NCBI GenBank assembly: GCA_910578335.1
Contig: CAJTPU010000002.1
Location: 173,800 to 237,799, forward strand
Origin: an uncultured Lachnospiraceae bacterium
Lineage (GTDB): Bacteria; Bacillota; Clostridia; Lachnospirales; Lachnospiraceae
Direction: 5' to 3'
Length of the DNA: 64,000 bases
The position numbers were made by a program, and so were the translations under genes. Of this stretch, positions 1-8,953 are shown piece after piece (position 1 is the stretch's first letter; each line of letters begins with the position of its first letter). Under the pieces are notes generated by a model. It saw only the letters and a program-made list of their open reading frames with translations, did not search any database and was not told the DNA's origin.

Positions 1-1933
1 CCATCTGCAGCACCCCCTTCTCAATCCATACCACCTTGGTGCAGTTTTCCAGAATGGTGCTCATACCGTGAGAAACCATGATGACGGTGGAGCCGCCATG
101 TATCATTTCCTTGATGCGCTTCAAGCTCTTTTTGCGGAAAAATTCGTCGCCGACGCTTAAGACCTCATCCAGTATCAGGATTTCCGCCGCATCGCCTGCC
201 GTGGCGATAGCGAAGCCAAGTCTGGATACCATGCCGGAGGAATAGTTTTTGACCTTTTCCTCCATAAAGCCCTGCAGCTCCGCAAAATCCACAATTTCAT
301 CATAATGGGTGTCAAAAAACTTTTTAGAATAGCCGATGATGGAGCCGTTTAAGTACACGTTTTCCCTTGCCGAAAGTTCCATATCAAAGCCGGTTCCCAG
401 CGTAAGAAGCTGCACTTTTTTTCTGTCCACTACAATCTGCCCTTCGGTGGGACGCAGCGCCCCCGACACAATTCGAAGGAGCGTGCTTTTGCCGGAGCCG
501 TTTGTCCCGATAATGCCGACCACCTCACCTTGAAAGACGTCAAAGCTGACATGGCTGAGTGCCTGAAGCTCCCTGTACTTCACCTGCCGCTTCATCTTCT
601 GGATAAGATACTCCTTGATACCTGATGCGCTGCTGCCTGTGGATATTTTAAACTGCATTGTCACGTCTTTTACAGATACAACGGGCTCTTCCTTCTCCTG
701 CTTTGTTTCCGCTTCTTCCTTGCCCACGTATTCATATTCAATGCTTTCGTCAATCAGCTCTTCTATCTCTAAGTAATCTTCGTCATTTTCCTCTTCATAT
801 TCTCCCGCGTACTCCTCTTCTTCCTTCCGTTCCTCCCAATTCCCTTCTGCATATGCTTCTTCATATGCTCCGACATGCTCCGGTCCGCTTTCTTCCACAC
901 ATTCTTCTGCCAATTTCTCCACATGCGCTTCGACCTGTTGTTCACCATCTTCTATATACGCTTCTTCCCTATATCCTTCTGCCTCCCCATGCTCCCCGCC
1001 ACGCTCTTCAATATCTTCTTCTGCATACTCCCGGTCAAACGCTTCCTCATACTCGTCTATATATTCGTCATACCAAAACTCCATATCCGCAGACGGCGTC
1101 TCTTCCATGGGAAGGGAGCCTTCTCTCAGCTCCTTTGCATACCGTTTCTCCCGCGCCAGCCTGTCCCTTTCCGCCAGTTGTTCCTTGTACGCTTTGTCCC
1201 GTGCCTCTTTTTGTTTGCGCAAAAAGAGCATAACTCCGATACATACTTCCACGGCTGCCGTCGCCACTGCCACCAAAATAAGCGCCAGTTTCTGCTGTTG
1301 TCCAAAATGTGCTGCTTTGGAATTTTCCGGATTCCACTCCACAATCTCTCCATCCGCAGTCTGCCGGTAAAAGCCTCCGCCTCCCTGCCCGTCCATGGCG
1401 TAGAACACGTTCTCTTCCCTGACAACCGTAATGGTCAGCTCCTCACGCCACTCACCACAGGCATACGCCGATAAAATCAAATATTTCTGCCCGTCCTTTT
1501 CTACTTCACGGCACGGGTACAAGCTTCCTGAGAGGACATGTACCGCACCACTCTGCCCTGCTCCGTCCACATATGCGTAAGGCTCGAAATTTTCCGCGGC
1601 ATCCATCAGGTACAGAAGCCTGATGGTTCCCGATTCGTTTGTAAGAAAGCTGATTTTCTCTTCGCCATATTCTTCTGTCACAATCCGATAATTCCAATCC
1701 GCCGTCTCAGGCACATACTGCGCATGGTCTGCCAGATACAGCCATTTCCCCTCCTCCGCTTCTATCATGCCAAGCAGCGGTACATCTGTCCGAAATCCGT
1801 AAACCGTCCTGCTGTAGCCTTCCAGACCGGAAGATGCCGGCGTTTCCTTTGTCGGCGTATCCATCACATACCAATATACTGCCGCTGACAGGAGCAGGAA
1901 AAAAATGACACCGCTTCTCTTCAATCGTTTCAT
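1..1933 (-). CDS. ABC-2 polysaccharide-export ATPase with N-terminal membrane/ectodomain extension (3' partial)
   Basis: The frame is open from the ATG at 1933 to the window edge; about 644 codons are present and the C-terminus is cut off. In order: a signal anchor (about residues 8-22), an extracytoplasmic segment (about 25-210), a second membrane helix (about 213-234, LALILVAVATAAVEVCIG), a very acidic Glu/Tyr-rich linker (about 235-415), then an ABC ATPase with Walker A GTNGSGKST (about 476), signature YSSGM (about 561), Walker B ILILDEV (about 580) and H-loop VSHG (about 616). The ATPase is of the TagH/Wzt polysaccharide-export type. The gene begins 4 nt after the permease stop, so the two should form one exporter. 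In B. subtilis TagH the ATPase comes first and the membrane part last; here the order is reversed. I followed the frame codon by codon and saw no stop or frameshift. What the ectodomain binds is unknown. Confidence 0.85.
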   Translation of the reverse strand, partial: MKRLKRSGVIFFLLLSAAVYWYVMDTPTKETPASSGLEGYSRTVYGFRTDVPLLGMIEAEEGKWLYLADHAQYVPETADWNYRIVTEEYGEEKISFLTNESGTIRLLYLMDAAENFEPYAYVDGAGQSGAVHVLSGSLYPCREVEKDGQKYLILSAYACGEWREELTITVVREENVFYAMDGQGGGGFYRQTADGEIVEWNPENSKAAHFGQQQKLALILVAVATAAVEVCIGVMLFLRKQKEARDKAYKEQLAERDRLAREKRYAKELREGSLPMEETPSADMEFWYDEYIDEYEEAFDREYAEEDIEERGGEHGEAEGYREEAYIEDGEQQVEAHVEKLAEECVEESGPEHVGAYEEAYAEGNWEERKEEEEYAGEYEEENDEDYLEIEELIDESIEYEYVGKEEAETKQEKEEPVVSVKDVTMQFKISTGSSASGIKEYLIQKMKRQVKYRELQALSHVSFDVFQGEVVGIIGTNGSGKSTLLRIVSGALRPTEGQIVVDRKKVQLLTLGTGFDMELSARENVYLNGSIIGYSKKFFDTHYDEIVDFAELQGFMEEKVKNYSSGMVSRLGFAIATAGDAAEILILDEVLSVGDEFFRKKSLKRIKEMIHGGSTVIMVSHGMSTILENCTKVVWIEKGVLQM

Positions 1934-1937
1934 TCCC

Positions 1938-2711
1938 TTATATCCTCTGCATTACCAGGTTTTCATATTTTCTGAGAATCAAATACCCCGCCGCAAAGCT
2001 GAGTACGCCCCATACACTGATTTGAAGCCATACCTCCTGCCGCGGCATACTTCCGTACAGAACAACGTCCCTTGCAAACCGGATATACGCATAGACCGGA
2101 TTTGCACTGACTATCTTTTGCATGGACAGACTCAGATTGTCCACCGGATAAAATACGGCAGACAAATACATCCAAAGTGTCAGCAGTACCGAATACAGGT
2201 ATTTGATATCCGCAAAAAATACATAAAGGATACACAGCGCCATTCCTATTCCCAAGGAAAACAGAAGCATAAACAGCACATCTATCGGAAACAGCAGTAT
2301 GTAGACACTCGGTCTTATCCGAAACACCAAGAGCATCAGCGCATATGCGATACAGGTGTATCCGAAGTTTGTCAGCGCCGTAAACACTCTTGCAATCACA
2401 AAGGTCTGCTTTGTCAGCTTCACCTTTAAAAGCAGTGTTTTATTGTCCACCAGCGCCGTCATGGCTGACTGGGTGGCGCCGGAAAACAACTGCCAGAAAA
2501 TAGAACCCGTCAGATAATAGATGGGAAAATTTTCAATTGACCTTTTAAAGATGGTGGAAAATATCATGGACATAACCGCCATGGTAAGCAGCGGGTTTAA
2601 CACGCTCCACACAACCCCCAGATAGGAACGGGCATACTTCCGCTTTACTTCTCTCGCAACCATCTGCCTGATGGCAAAAAAATACTGCCTGCGCTCTTTC
2701 CTGCTCTTCAT
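1938..2711 (-). CDS. ABC-2 type polysaccharide export permease (TagG/RfbA-like)
   Basis: 257 residues with about six hydrophobic segments. The N-terminal cytoplasmic stretch contains REVKRKYARSYLGVVWSVLNP, which is typical of ABC-2 permeases exporting teichoic acid or O-antigen-type glycans (TagG, RfbA, Wzm). It would form the membrane channel through which a lipid-linked glycan crosses the membrane, driven by the ATPase encoded immediately downstream. The upstream COG5610-like gene stops 3 nt before this start, so the three genes are co-transcribed. Length and topology are normal for the family. The substrate cannot be read from the sequence; the LCP ligase in the same operon suggests a wall-attached polymer. 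Confidence 0.88.
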   Translation of the reverse strand: MKSRKERRQYFFAIRQMVAREVKRKYARSYLGVVWSVLNPLLTMAVMSMIFSTIFKRSIENFPIYYLTGSIFWQLFSGATQSAMTALVDNKTLLLKVKLTKQTFVIARVFTALTNFGYTCIAYALMLLVFRIRPSVYILLFPIDVLFMLLFSLGIGMALCILYVFFADIKYLYSVLLTLWMYLSAVFYPVDNLSLSMQKIVSANPVYAYIRFARDVVLYGSMPRQEVWLQISVWGVLSFAAGYLILRKYENLVMQRI

Positions 2712-2714
2712 ATC

Positions 2715-4091
2715 TTACTTTCGCTTCTTTCCCGACTTTATCTGCTTTCTCGCATATACCAGACATTTCTGCAGGCGGATGTGAAATAATTTCCTTTTCA
2801 CATACCGGCTGTCGCCGCCTTTGCCCTTCTTAATTCCGTTTTTTACAATGCTGCCCTCTATCCATGCGCTTTCCCGGATAACTGCTTTTTTCAGCCCGGC
2901 AATGATGCACAGCTTACGCAGAATATACTGGTTTTTGATTTCCTCTTCTGTCAGGTCTGATACCAGCCTGCTGCCGCCCTCTTCCCGCACGTCGTCTGAA
3001 AACAGGAGATTCCCAAAGCTGTTTACCTCTATCTCTGACGGACGGGACATCAATGTCGTAAAAAGCCTTTCTATCATGGGCTTTACCGCATCCTGCTTCC
3101 GCTTTTCTTCATAATGACGCAGAAACAGCAGCAGCGTCTGCTGGCAGCACTGCATCTGCTGTCTGTTAAATCCCGTCTTTTCCTGTCTTGGAAAAAATTG
3201 CCCGCCGCTCGTAAAATACCCTGTCGTCATTCCCTCGTCCGCACTGCATACTGCCTCAAAAAGAGAATTGCTGAAAAGCACCTTTCTTTTTAGTCCCCGG
3301 CTTGGCGCAAAATAGTAGGTATGGCAGACGTCAGGTCTTGCCCCTGCGGGAATTTCATACAGTCCGAAATAGTAGCCCTCTACACAAAGCTGCGGTCTCT
3401 TGCTCTGCACCAAAAGCTCCACGGTACGCCGCAGGGTTCCCACCCAGCCGCTGTCCACAAGGGCATACGGAACATCAGAAAGCAGCCCTTCCTGTTCCAG
3501 ATAGCCCATGGCATCTGCATAGCTTTCTTTGGAATGCTTTTCCACATACCGCAAAAATCCGTCATCTTTTTCCAGAATGTGTCTGAGCTTTTTTATCTGA
3601 TGATAATGCAAAATATCCCGATAGACTTCCTGTAAGCCAAGACGCGCCGCTGTCTCCATGCATTCTGCCTCCGTGAGCGCGCCCCTCTTTAAAAGCTTTT
3701 CCGGTGTCACATCAATGCCGCCTGCGCAAATCTGCTCCAGACCGCTCTCCATATGCAGGTGATATGCCGGCACCCGCAGACAGTAACGGGATACATGCAG
3801 ATATCGGCACTCTATTGCAAGCCCCCTGCGTTCTGCCAGCGCCTGTGCCGCCAGATATGGCTGCCAGCCGTCCCTGCTCAGAAAATAGAGCCGCTTTTTG
3901 CCGCTTTTTGCCGCCTCATCCAGCACCCAGCCTGCAAACGCAGTGATTGCCGGCGCAAAGGTATGCAGATACAGCCCTGCATAAAATGGCAGGCTTACCT
4001 CTGCCTCCGCCTGCTTCACTGCGGCTGCATAGTCCGAATACCCCTCCAGCGCCTTTTTGTATCTCTGAAATCTGTCTGTTTCCATATTCAC
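2715..4091 (-). CDS. COG5610-like protein of polysaccharide loci (FLSRDG / DSGWVGT motifs)
   Basis: 458 residues, soluble. Visible motifs are LYFLSRDGWQPYL (about residues 68-80) and VDSGWVGTLRRTVELL (about 215-230), plus a basic C-terminus. These resemble the FLxRDG and DxGWxG motifs of COG5610 proteins, which are annotated as HAD-superfamily-like predicted hydrolases and commonly sit in cell-surface glycan clusters. No enzymatic role is established here. It is placed between the small secreted protein and the permease and probably belongs to the same transcript. The start used is GTG 4091 with AAGG 7 nt upstream; ATG 4085 is the alternative. Confidence 0.6.
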   Translation of the reverse strand: MNMETDRFQRYKKALEGYSDYAAAVKQAEAEVSLPFYAGLYLHTFAPAITAFAGWVLDEAAKSGKKRLYFLSRDGWQPYLAAQALAERRGLAIECRYLHVSRYCLRVPAYHLHMESGLEQICAGGIDVTPEKLLKRGALTEAECMETAARLGLQEVYRDILHYHQIKKLRHILEKDDGFLRYVEKHSKESYADAMGYLEQEGLLSDVPYALVDSGWVGTLRRTVELLVQSKRPQLCVEGYYFGLYEIPAGARPDVCHTYYFAPSRGLKRKVLFSNSLFEAVCSADEGMTTGYFTSGGQFFPRQEKTGFNRQQMQCCQQTLLLFLRHYEEKRKQDAVKPMIERLFTTLMSRPSEIEVNSFGNLLFSDDVREEGGSRLVSDLTEEEIKNQYILRKLCIIAGLKKAVIRESAWIEGSIVKNGIKKGKGGDSRYVKRKLFHIRLQKCLVYARKQIKSGKKRK

Positions 4092-4151
4092 ATTCTTGCC
4101 TTAACAGTAACATGCCCATTGCTTTCCCATGCCCTGCCGCTGTGCTTTGAT

Positions 4152-4177
4152 GAGGGAGCCGCCATAACAGCTCCCTC
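4152..4177 (-). terminator. Hairpin between secreted-protein gene and COG5610-like gene
   Basis: Perfect 8-bp stem GAGGGAGC/GCTCCCTC with a 10-nt loop, about 65 nt after the secreted-protein stop. There is no U-run after it on the minus strand, so it is more likely a partial terminator or an mRNA processing/stability element than a strong terminator. Confidence 0.4.
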
Positions 4178-4240
4178 TGACAGAAACCGCAAACATGCAT
4201 GGCATTTCTTCAGGGAAACGCCGCTTTCACCGGCGCTCTC

Positions 4241-4759
4241 CTAGTACTCTCCCGTTCTGGGCGCCTTTACCTGTGCAGCCGCCGCATCTGTAGATTTTAA
4301 TACCATAAATGCTACCGGAGAAAAGGAAGTAAAGGTTCCCGTTACGGTCAAATCATCACCCAAAACGGCCTGTCCTACAACTTCCCAGGTATAGGGTGCG
4401 TATGACTGCCTGTGCAGAATGTATACAGTGTCTCCCTTTGCTGCAAGTCCGCTTACATTGAAGGGAACCTGCACACCGCCTGCGGGAATCGTGCCGCTGT
4501 AGCTTACTTCCAGTACAGCCGCCAGATGCGCGGAGGCAGATACATTGAGGTTATTCAGCACTTCCCTGTTGGAAGTCACCTTCACTACCTCCTCCGCCAT
4601 TGTCTGTGAAAGCGCTTCCGTACTGACATTGCTTGCCGTCGTACTGACAGTGGAGCCGGAAGCAATGGTGTCAGCCACCGGGCTCGGAGCCGCCATTGCC
4701 GGCAGCGCCAGTGCCGCTGCCATAACGCCGGCGAGTAAAAATGCATATAACTTTTTCAT
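4241..4759 (-). CDS. Small secreted protein ending in PRTGEY
   Basis: 172 residues. A clear signal peptide (MKKLYAFLLAGVMAAALALP, likely cut after AMA) is followed by a Ser/Thr/Ala-rich stretch and a beta-rich domain (about 80-155) with VYILHRQ, WEVVGQAV and FTSFSPVAFMVLK. This FTSFSPVA pattern recurs in secreted proteins of Lachnospiraceae, often just before a sortase signal. Here the protein ends in APRTGEY, which looks like the start of a sorting signal, but no hydrophobic segment or basic tail follows, and the DNA after the stop does not encode one. A sortase gene lies two genes upstream. The start has GGAGG 10 nt upstream. Function unknown. Confidence 0.75.
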   Translation of the reverse strand: MKKLYAFLLAGVMAAALALPAMAAPSPVADTIASGSTVSTTASNVSTEALSQTMAEEVVKVTSNREVLNNLNVSASAHLAAVLEVSYSGTIPAGGVQVPFNVSGLAAKGDTVYILHRQSYAPYTWEVVGQAVLGDDLTVTGTFTSFSPVAFMVLKSTDAAAAQVKAPRTGEY

Positions 4760-4804
4760 TGGACATTGTCCTCCTTTCTTTGTAAAGTTGGTTTCTATAT
4801 ATTA

Positions 4805-4822
4805 ATACCGGTCTGCCGGTAA
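4805..4822 (-). other. Short inverted repeat in the LCP-secreted protein spacer
   Basis: A TACCGG/CCGGTA pair with a TCTG loop lies in the 73-nt gap between the LCP stop and the secreted-protein start. With no U-run it is not a normal terminator; it may modulate downstream expression or mRNA decay. Confidence 0.3.
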
Positions 4823-4832
4823 TAATACCGTA

Positions 4833-5942
4833 TCAAGGGTCTGCTTCCCGATAAAAGACATTGATTATCAAATCGTAAAATGCCTGCTCGTCAATATAAA
4901 ATTCTTCATATATCTCTCCCTGCTCCACTGTGCCTGGAACAGACAGCATATCCTCGTCCGAAAAGCTGCACTCCAGCGCAATGGTACTCAGATATGCCGC
5001 CTGGTCCGCCGTGATACTGGTAATCATATGTCTGGAAGCTGTTCCAAACAGCGTGATGGGAAGCGTAATATTCTTCTTTGTCTCCTGCTTCACTTTCGAA
5101 AAGAAAGCCAGTACATACTGCTTCTGCCTTTCCATACGCAGATTGTTAGAGCCCGTTTCCTCTGTTTCTACCTGCCGTTCCTGCACATAATGAAGCGCCT
5201 GCCTTCCCGTCAGGGTAAGCGTATTTCCCAGCGTCAAATCCGGCGTAAAACGTGACAAATCTTCAATGACCGTCACCTCCACACCGCCTACGGCATCGTT
5301 TAGCTCTGAAACAGCACGGATATCCACGGCTGCATAGCCGTGAATCGGAATCCCGTAAAACAGGTACGAAACCGCTTCCTCCATCAGCTCACAGCTTTTC
5401 TCCCTGCCGTCACCATAGGCATATTGTAATGCAAGCTGCGCGTCGTCTTCATACAGATACAGCCCCGCCGTGTCATACCGCTTGATTTTGGTTATGGTAT
5501 CTCTGGATATGTTGATAATTTTCAGCGTTTTATCCTTCTGGTTTAGAACCACTAAAATGATGGTGTCGGCTTGTCCGCCCTCGCCCGGCGTCTTTTCCTT
5601 TTTGATATCCTGCCGGCTGTCAATTCCCAGACACAAAAAAGTTAAAATTTCATCATTGTACTCGTATATTTTTCCCTGATAAGCAATCTGCCCCTCCGCA
5701 AGTGCAAGCGCTTCCTCCTGTCCGTCTTCATTTAAACGGCTTTGTAAGGACTGTATCCCCGCCTGATGCGCGGCGCGCAGTTTGCCCGCGTGCTTTTCCA
5801 GTCCGGCTTTCCCTATCATGCGGTAGACGATAAACGCCGTCAGAAGCACCAGTTCAACCACAACCAGAAAACAGATTACTTTAACAATTACCAATCCCCA
5901 ATTTAGGGATTTTTGTTCCTTTTTTCTCTCCTTTTCCCCCAT
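4833..5942 (-). CDS. LytR-CpsA-Psr (LCP) family glycan-peptidoglycan ligase
   Basis: 369 residues. A basic cytoplasmic N-terminus, one membrane helix (about 15-38), then an extracellular LCP domain. Conserved LCP segments are visible: CLGIDSRQ, GGQADTIILVVLN, INISRDT, LNDAVGGVEVT, LTGRQALHYVQER and NLRMERQ; the Arg/Asp residues in these bind the polyprenyl diphosphate of the donor. LCP enzymes transfer lipid-linked polymers such as wall teichoic acid or capsule to peptidoglycan. Its place downstream of two glycosyltransferases and upstream of the export genes fits a polymer that is made, exported and then attached to the wall. It starts 3 nt after the sortase stop. Confidence 0.92.
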   Translation of the reverse strand: MGEKERKKEQKSLNWGLVIVKVICFLVVVELVLLTAFIVYRMIGKAGLEKHAGKLRAAHQAGIQSLQSRLNEDGQEEALALAEGQIAYQGKIYEYNDEILTFLCLGIDSRQDIKKEKTPGEGGQADTIILVVLNQKDKTLKIINISRDTITKIKRYDTAGLYLYEDDAQLALQYAYGDGREKSCELMEEAVSYLFYGIPIHGYAAVDIRAVSELNDAVGGVEVTVIEDLSRFTPDLTLGNTLTLTGRQALHYVQERQVETEETGSNNLRMERQKQYVLAFFSKVKQETKKNITLPITLFGTASRHMITSITADQAAYLSTIALECSFSDEDMLSVPGTVEQGEIYEEFYIDEQAFYDLIINVFYREADP

Positions 5943-5945
5943 GTA

Positions 5946-6803
5946 TTACTTATCCTCCTGCAAAACAGCGTGTACCAGATACCTTTTTTCCCTGTTGTCC
6001 TCACCCGATATACAAGTCTCCATCGAAATAATCCTGTCCTGTGCCGTTACTTCAAAGGTTCTGTCAATATTGGCGCTCATGTCCCGGATATCATAAATGG
6101 ACTTAAGAAAACCCGCATAAATATCGGCATCCGAAAAATCAAAGCTGTATAACAGATGCCTGTCATCATAGACATGTGCGGCAAATATCCGGTAGTGCAG
6201 GGTCCGGTCAGGCAAATAGAGTATCACTTCGTTGTATTCTTCAAAAAAATCCTTATTTTCAAATTTATGCAGCTCCGTAAACATGGTCTTTGCCTTCAGA
6301 TTGTGCCCGTAAAGAACCGTATTAGGGTCTGAAAAATCTGCGGCGTTCAGGCTTTCTATGTAGATGCAGCCCGGATACCCGTAGGAGCCGTCAAGATTGT
6401 GGGTAAGGTAGTAGCTGTCGTCCGATGGATGCTGCAGCACCGGATAATCAATATTGGTGCCGGGTATTGTAATCCATGCGACAATATCCGGATTTACCGC
6501 CCATAGGTAGTCAAAATCAATTTCCTCTTCTGCTTTCTGATTTTCTGCTGCTTCTTCCGCTTTCTGCTGTTGCGATAACAGAGCCGGTTCTTTCAAGGAG
6601 CGGAACAACTCTTCCAGCTCCTCTTCTGTGAGCGCCACCTTCGGAGGCTGCAGAACAGCTTCTGTTTCCGGCTCTCTCTTTGCTTCCTTTGCCTGTCTGC
6701 CATACAATATACTGCCAAACCACCCGCCAAGGAGAAACACCGCCGCCAGCCCTGAAATTCCTGCCGCAACCTTAAATATTTTTTTCCCGTTTCTTTTCTC
6801 CAT
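5946..6803 (-). CDS. Class B-type sortase
   Basis: About 285 residues from ATG 6803. An N-terminal membrane anchor (VAAGISGLAAVFLLGGWF) and a variable linker precede a sortase domain beginning near DYLWAVNPDIVAWITIPGT. Catalytic residues are visible: His in LYGHN, Cys in METCISG and Arg in NREKRYLVHA. WAVNPDIVAWI and the inserted helix are class B features; the usual LSTC box is METC here. Sortases join a cleaved sorting signal to peptidoglycan or a pilin. ATG 6821 and ATG 6815 also exist but overlap the preceding gene; 6803 has GGGG 6 nt upstream. The substrate is not obvious: the only nearby candidate lacks a complete sorting signal. Confidence 0.87.
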   Translation of the reverse strand: MEKRNGKKIFKVAAGISGLAAVFLLGGWFGSILYGRQAKEAKREPETEAVLQPPKVALTEEELEELFRSLKEPALLSQQQKAEEAAENQKAEEEIDFDYLWAVNPDIVAWITIPGTNIDYPVLQHPSDDSYYLTHNLDGSYGYPGCIYIESLNAADFSDPNTVLYGHNLKAKTMFTELHKFENKDFFEEYNEVILYLPDRTLHYRIFAAHVYDDRHLLYSFDFSDADIYAGFLKSIYDIRDMSANIDRTFEVTAQDRIISMETCISGEDNREKRYLVHAVLQEDK

Positions 6804-6805
6804 CT

Positions 6806-7690
6806 CTATCCCCATTTCCATGCATGTCTTTTTTGCTTTATCTCCTGCCCGCTCTCAAAGACATGCTCCTGCCTGTGGTACAGCCTCTTTGCCGTATATA
6901 TCATACAGGACGGCACGACTGCCGCCGCAAGCGGTCTGACCACATAGAGCAGCCCCAGAGGGCTTAACAGTCCCATTTCGCGAAAATTCCGGTATCTGAG
7001 CCTCATCTCATCCAGCCGGTAGCGCAGTTTTCTTTTCTTATAAGAATCCGAATCCTCACGATAATAAAACAGCTCCTGCTGGATGTTTGCGCCCTGATAT
7101 CCCAGCTTTGTCAGTCTCATAAACAGCTCATAGTCCTCGCACCGCCACGTTTCCGTCGAAAACCGGTACGCCTCCTGCACATTGAATATGCTCTTTCTAA
7201 GCATGACGGTCGGGTGGATAAACGGAGAAAACCGCAGAAAAGACTGCTTTTGTGGAAATTCCGGCATTCTCCTTACGCCCCATACGCCTCCTCCATCCAT
7301 CAGCTTTGCATTGCAGCCCACATACGCAATCTCCGGATGCGCCTCCAAATAGGCATACTGGACGGCAAACCGCTCGGGCGCGCTGATGTCGTCATCATCC
7401 ATTCTGGCAAGATATTTTCCTCTTGCCACGTTAATGCAGGCGTTAAGTGAATAAGCCAGACCACAGTTTTCTTTTCCGTGCAAAAGCACAATCCTGTCGT
7501 CAAGCTGCCTGTACCGCTCAAGCTGCTCGCATACAGCCAAATCCGAACCGTCGTTGTAAATCAGAAATTCAAAATCTCTGAAGCTCTGATGCAGAACCGA
7601 CATAATCGCCTGCTCCAGATATGCTGTATTCCTTTGATTGTATATGCCCATGATAACACTGATTTTGGGCGCCTTAGCTTTGTCCTTCAA
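6806..7690 (-). CDS. Family 2 glycosyltransferase
   Basis: 294 residues with a GT-A fold start, ISVIMGIYNQRNT, YNDGSD for the nucleotide site, and RMDDDDIS as the DxD metal-binding motif. The C-terminal third has an amphipathic or weak membrane segment (LLYVVRPLAAAVVPSCMIY), common in enzymes acting on lipid-linked glycans. It would add one sugar to the growing repeat unit of the polymer handled by this operon. Donor and acceptor cannot be inferred. It is 38 nt downstream of the GT4 gene and overlaps upstream sortase start options. Confidence 0.88.
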   Translation of the reverse strand: MKDKAKAPKISVIMGIYNQRNTAYLEQAIMSVLHQSFRDFEFLIYNDGSDLAVCEQLERYRQLDDRIVLLHGKENCGLAYSLNACINVARGKYLARMDDDDISAPERFAVQYAYLEAHPEIAYVGCNAKLMDGGGVWGVRRMPEFPQKQSFLRFSPFIHPTVMLRKSIFNVQEAYRFSTETWRCEDYELFMRLTKLGYQGANIQQELFYYREDSDSYKKRKLRYRLDEMRLRYRNFREMGLLSPLGLLYVVRPLAAAVVPSCMIYTAKRLYHRQEHVFESGQEIKQKRHAWKWG

Positions 7691-7728
7691 GCTTTCCCCT
7701 CTCCGATATGTTTTCTCTATGTTGGTAT

Positions 7729-8886
7729 CTAATGCTTACTTAGCTGCCTGTAAATCTCCCGCATAATTTTATCCGTCTTTTGTATCGCAAAGCCTTCTGC
7801 CACCCTGCGGCATGTCTCCGACATTTCCCTGCGCTGCTTTGGCGACTCCTTCATACGCCGTATCAGCTTTGCATATGCAGCCGCTTTATTGCCGCCGCAG
7901 ACATAGCCTGTCACCCCGTCCTCCATATACTCTCTGGTACCTCGACAGTCGGAGGTAATCATGGGCAGTCCAGCCGCCATCGCTTCCACCGCCGCAATGC
8001 CCAGCCCTTCTCTTTTAGACGGAAATATGAAACAATCCGCCGCCTGCAGCATCAGCGGAATATCTTTACGGAACCCGTAAAATTTCACCTGCTTTTCTAC
8101 TCCAAGCTTTTTTGCAAGCTTTTCCAGATATTTCCGCCGGTTTCCTCTTCCGCATATGCCGTAGAAAACGGCAGAGTCTTTCAGTTCTGCAAGAGCGCGG
8201 ATGATAACCTCATGATTTTTATTACGGTTTACTTCACCCACCGACAGTAGATAAAACGTTTTTTCCGCAATTTGAAGCTGACGGCGCATCTGTATGCGCG
8301 CATCCCGGTTTGGCGCAAATTTGGAGGTGTCCACCCCCACGCCCGGGATTCGGCATACCGTCTTTAATCGTCCATGCAGAAATTTCTTTGCACGCAAATC
8401 ATCTTCCCTGTTAATGGTAACAAGGCAGTCCGTAACCCTTGCCAGCAGCCATTCCACCGGATAAAAAAGCAGCCAGTTCAAAAAAGAGGCTCCCTTATAA
8501 AAATGAAATCCATGCGCCGTATATATGACATAAGACCTTTGAGCGGAGCAGACAAAAGCCGCAAGCCTTCCCAACACGCCTCCCATTGGATTGTGGCAAT
8601 GCAGTGCCGTAATCTTCTCCTGTCTTATGATGGAAGCAATCTCACAAAAGGCTTTTATACCGTGCCGGATATGTACAGGGGATTTGAGGATGGAAATGGA
8701 ATGCAGCCTGATGCCCATCTTTTCAAGTATGTCAATATCCATCTCATAGACAGGATTGTCAAAATTAGAAGCGTAATGGATTTCATATCCCTGTTCCATC
8801 AGTATTTTTACGTCATTCATCTCAAATTGCGGCAGAAAACCGCCTGCAGTCGTAATTATCAGTATTTTTTTTACTTTATCCGCCAC
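7729..8886 (-). CDS. Family 4 (GT-B) glycosyltransferase
   Basis: 385 residues. The N-terminal acceptor domain opens with KKILIITTAGGFLPQF and contains HCHNPMGGVLGRLA and IYTAHGFHFYKG; the C-terminal donor domain has LLSVGEVNRNKNHEVII and the GT4 signature FPSKREGLGIAAVEAMAAG. This pattern is typical of EpsD/EpsF-like transferases in exopolysaccharide clusters. It is the first gene of the operon, about 80 nt downstream of the predicted transcription start. The start is GTG 8886 with AGACAGG 7 nt upstream. Confidence 0.88.
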   Translation of the reverse strand: MADKVKKILIITTAGGFLPQFEMNDVKILMEQGYEIHYASNFDNPVYEMDIDILEKMGIRLHSISILKSPVHIRHGIKAFCEIASIIRQEKITALHCHNPMGGVLGRLAAFVCSAQRSYVIYTAHGFHFYKGASFLNWLLFYPVEWLLARVTDCLVTINREDDLRAKKFLHGRLKTVCRIPGVGVDTSKFAPNRDARIQMRRQLQIAEKTFYLLSVGEVNRNKNHEVIIRALAELKDSAVFYGICGRGNRRKYLEKLAKKLGVEKQVKFYGFRKDIPLMLQAADCFIFPSKREGLGIAAVEAMAAGLPMITSDCRGTREYMEDGVTGYVCGGNKAAAYAKLIRRMKESPKQRREMSETCRRVAEGFAIQKTDKIMREIYRQLSKH

Positions 8887-8953
8887 AATATTGCCTGTCT
8901 CCCTGTTTCAAAGTTACAAAAATCTCCCATACTAAAACAAAAAGCCCAAAATA

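Noticed and set aside
658..1233. Pro/Leu-rich plus-strand frame of 191 codons
   Set aside because: It is the antisense of the Glu/Tyr-rich linker of the ABC ATPase, whose frame continues without stops on the other strand.
4092..4240. Lost membrane tail of the PRTGEY protein
   Set aside because: All three forward frames after the stop lack a hydrophobic stretch, so no broken sorting signal can be shown.
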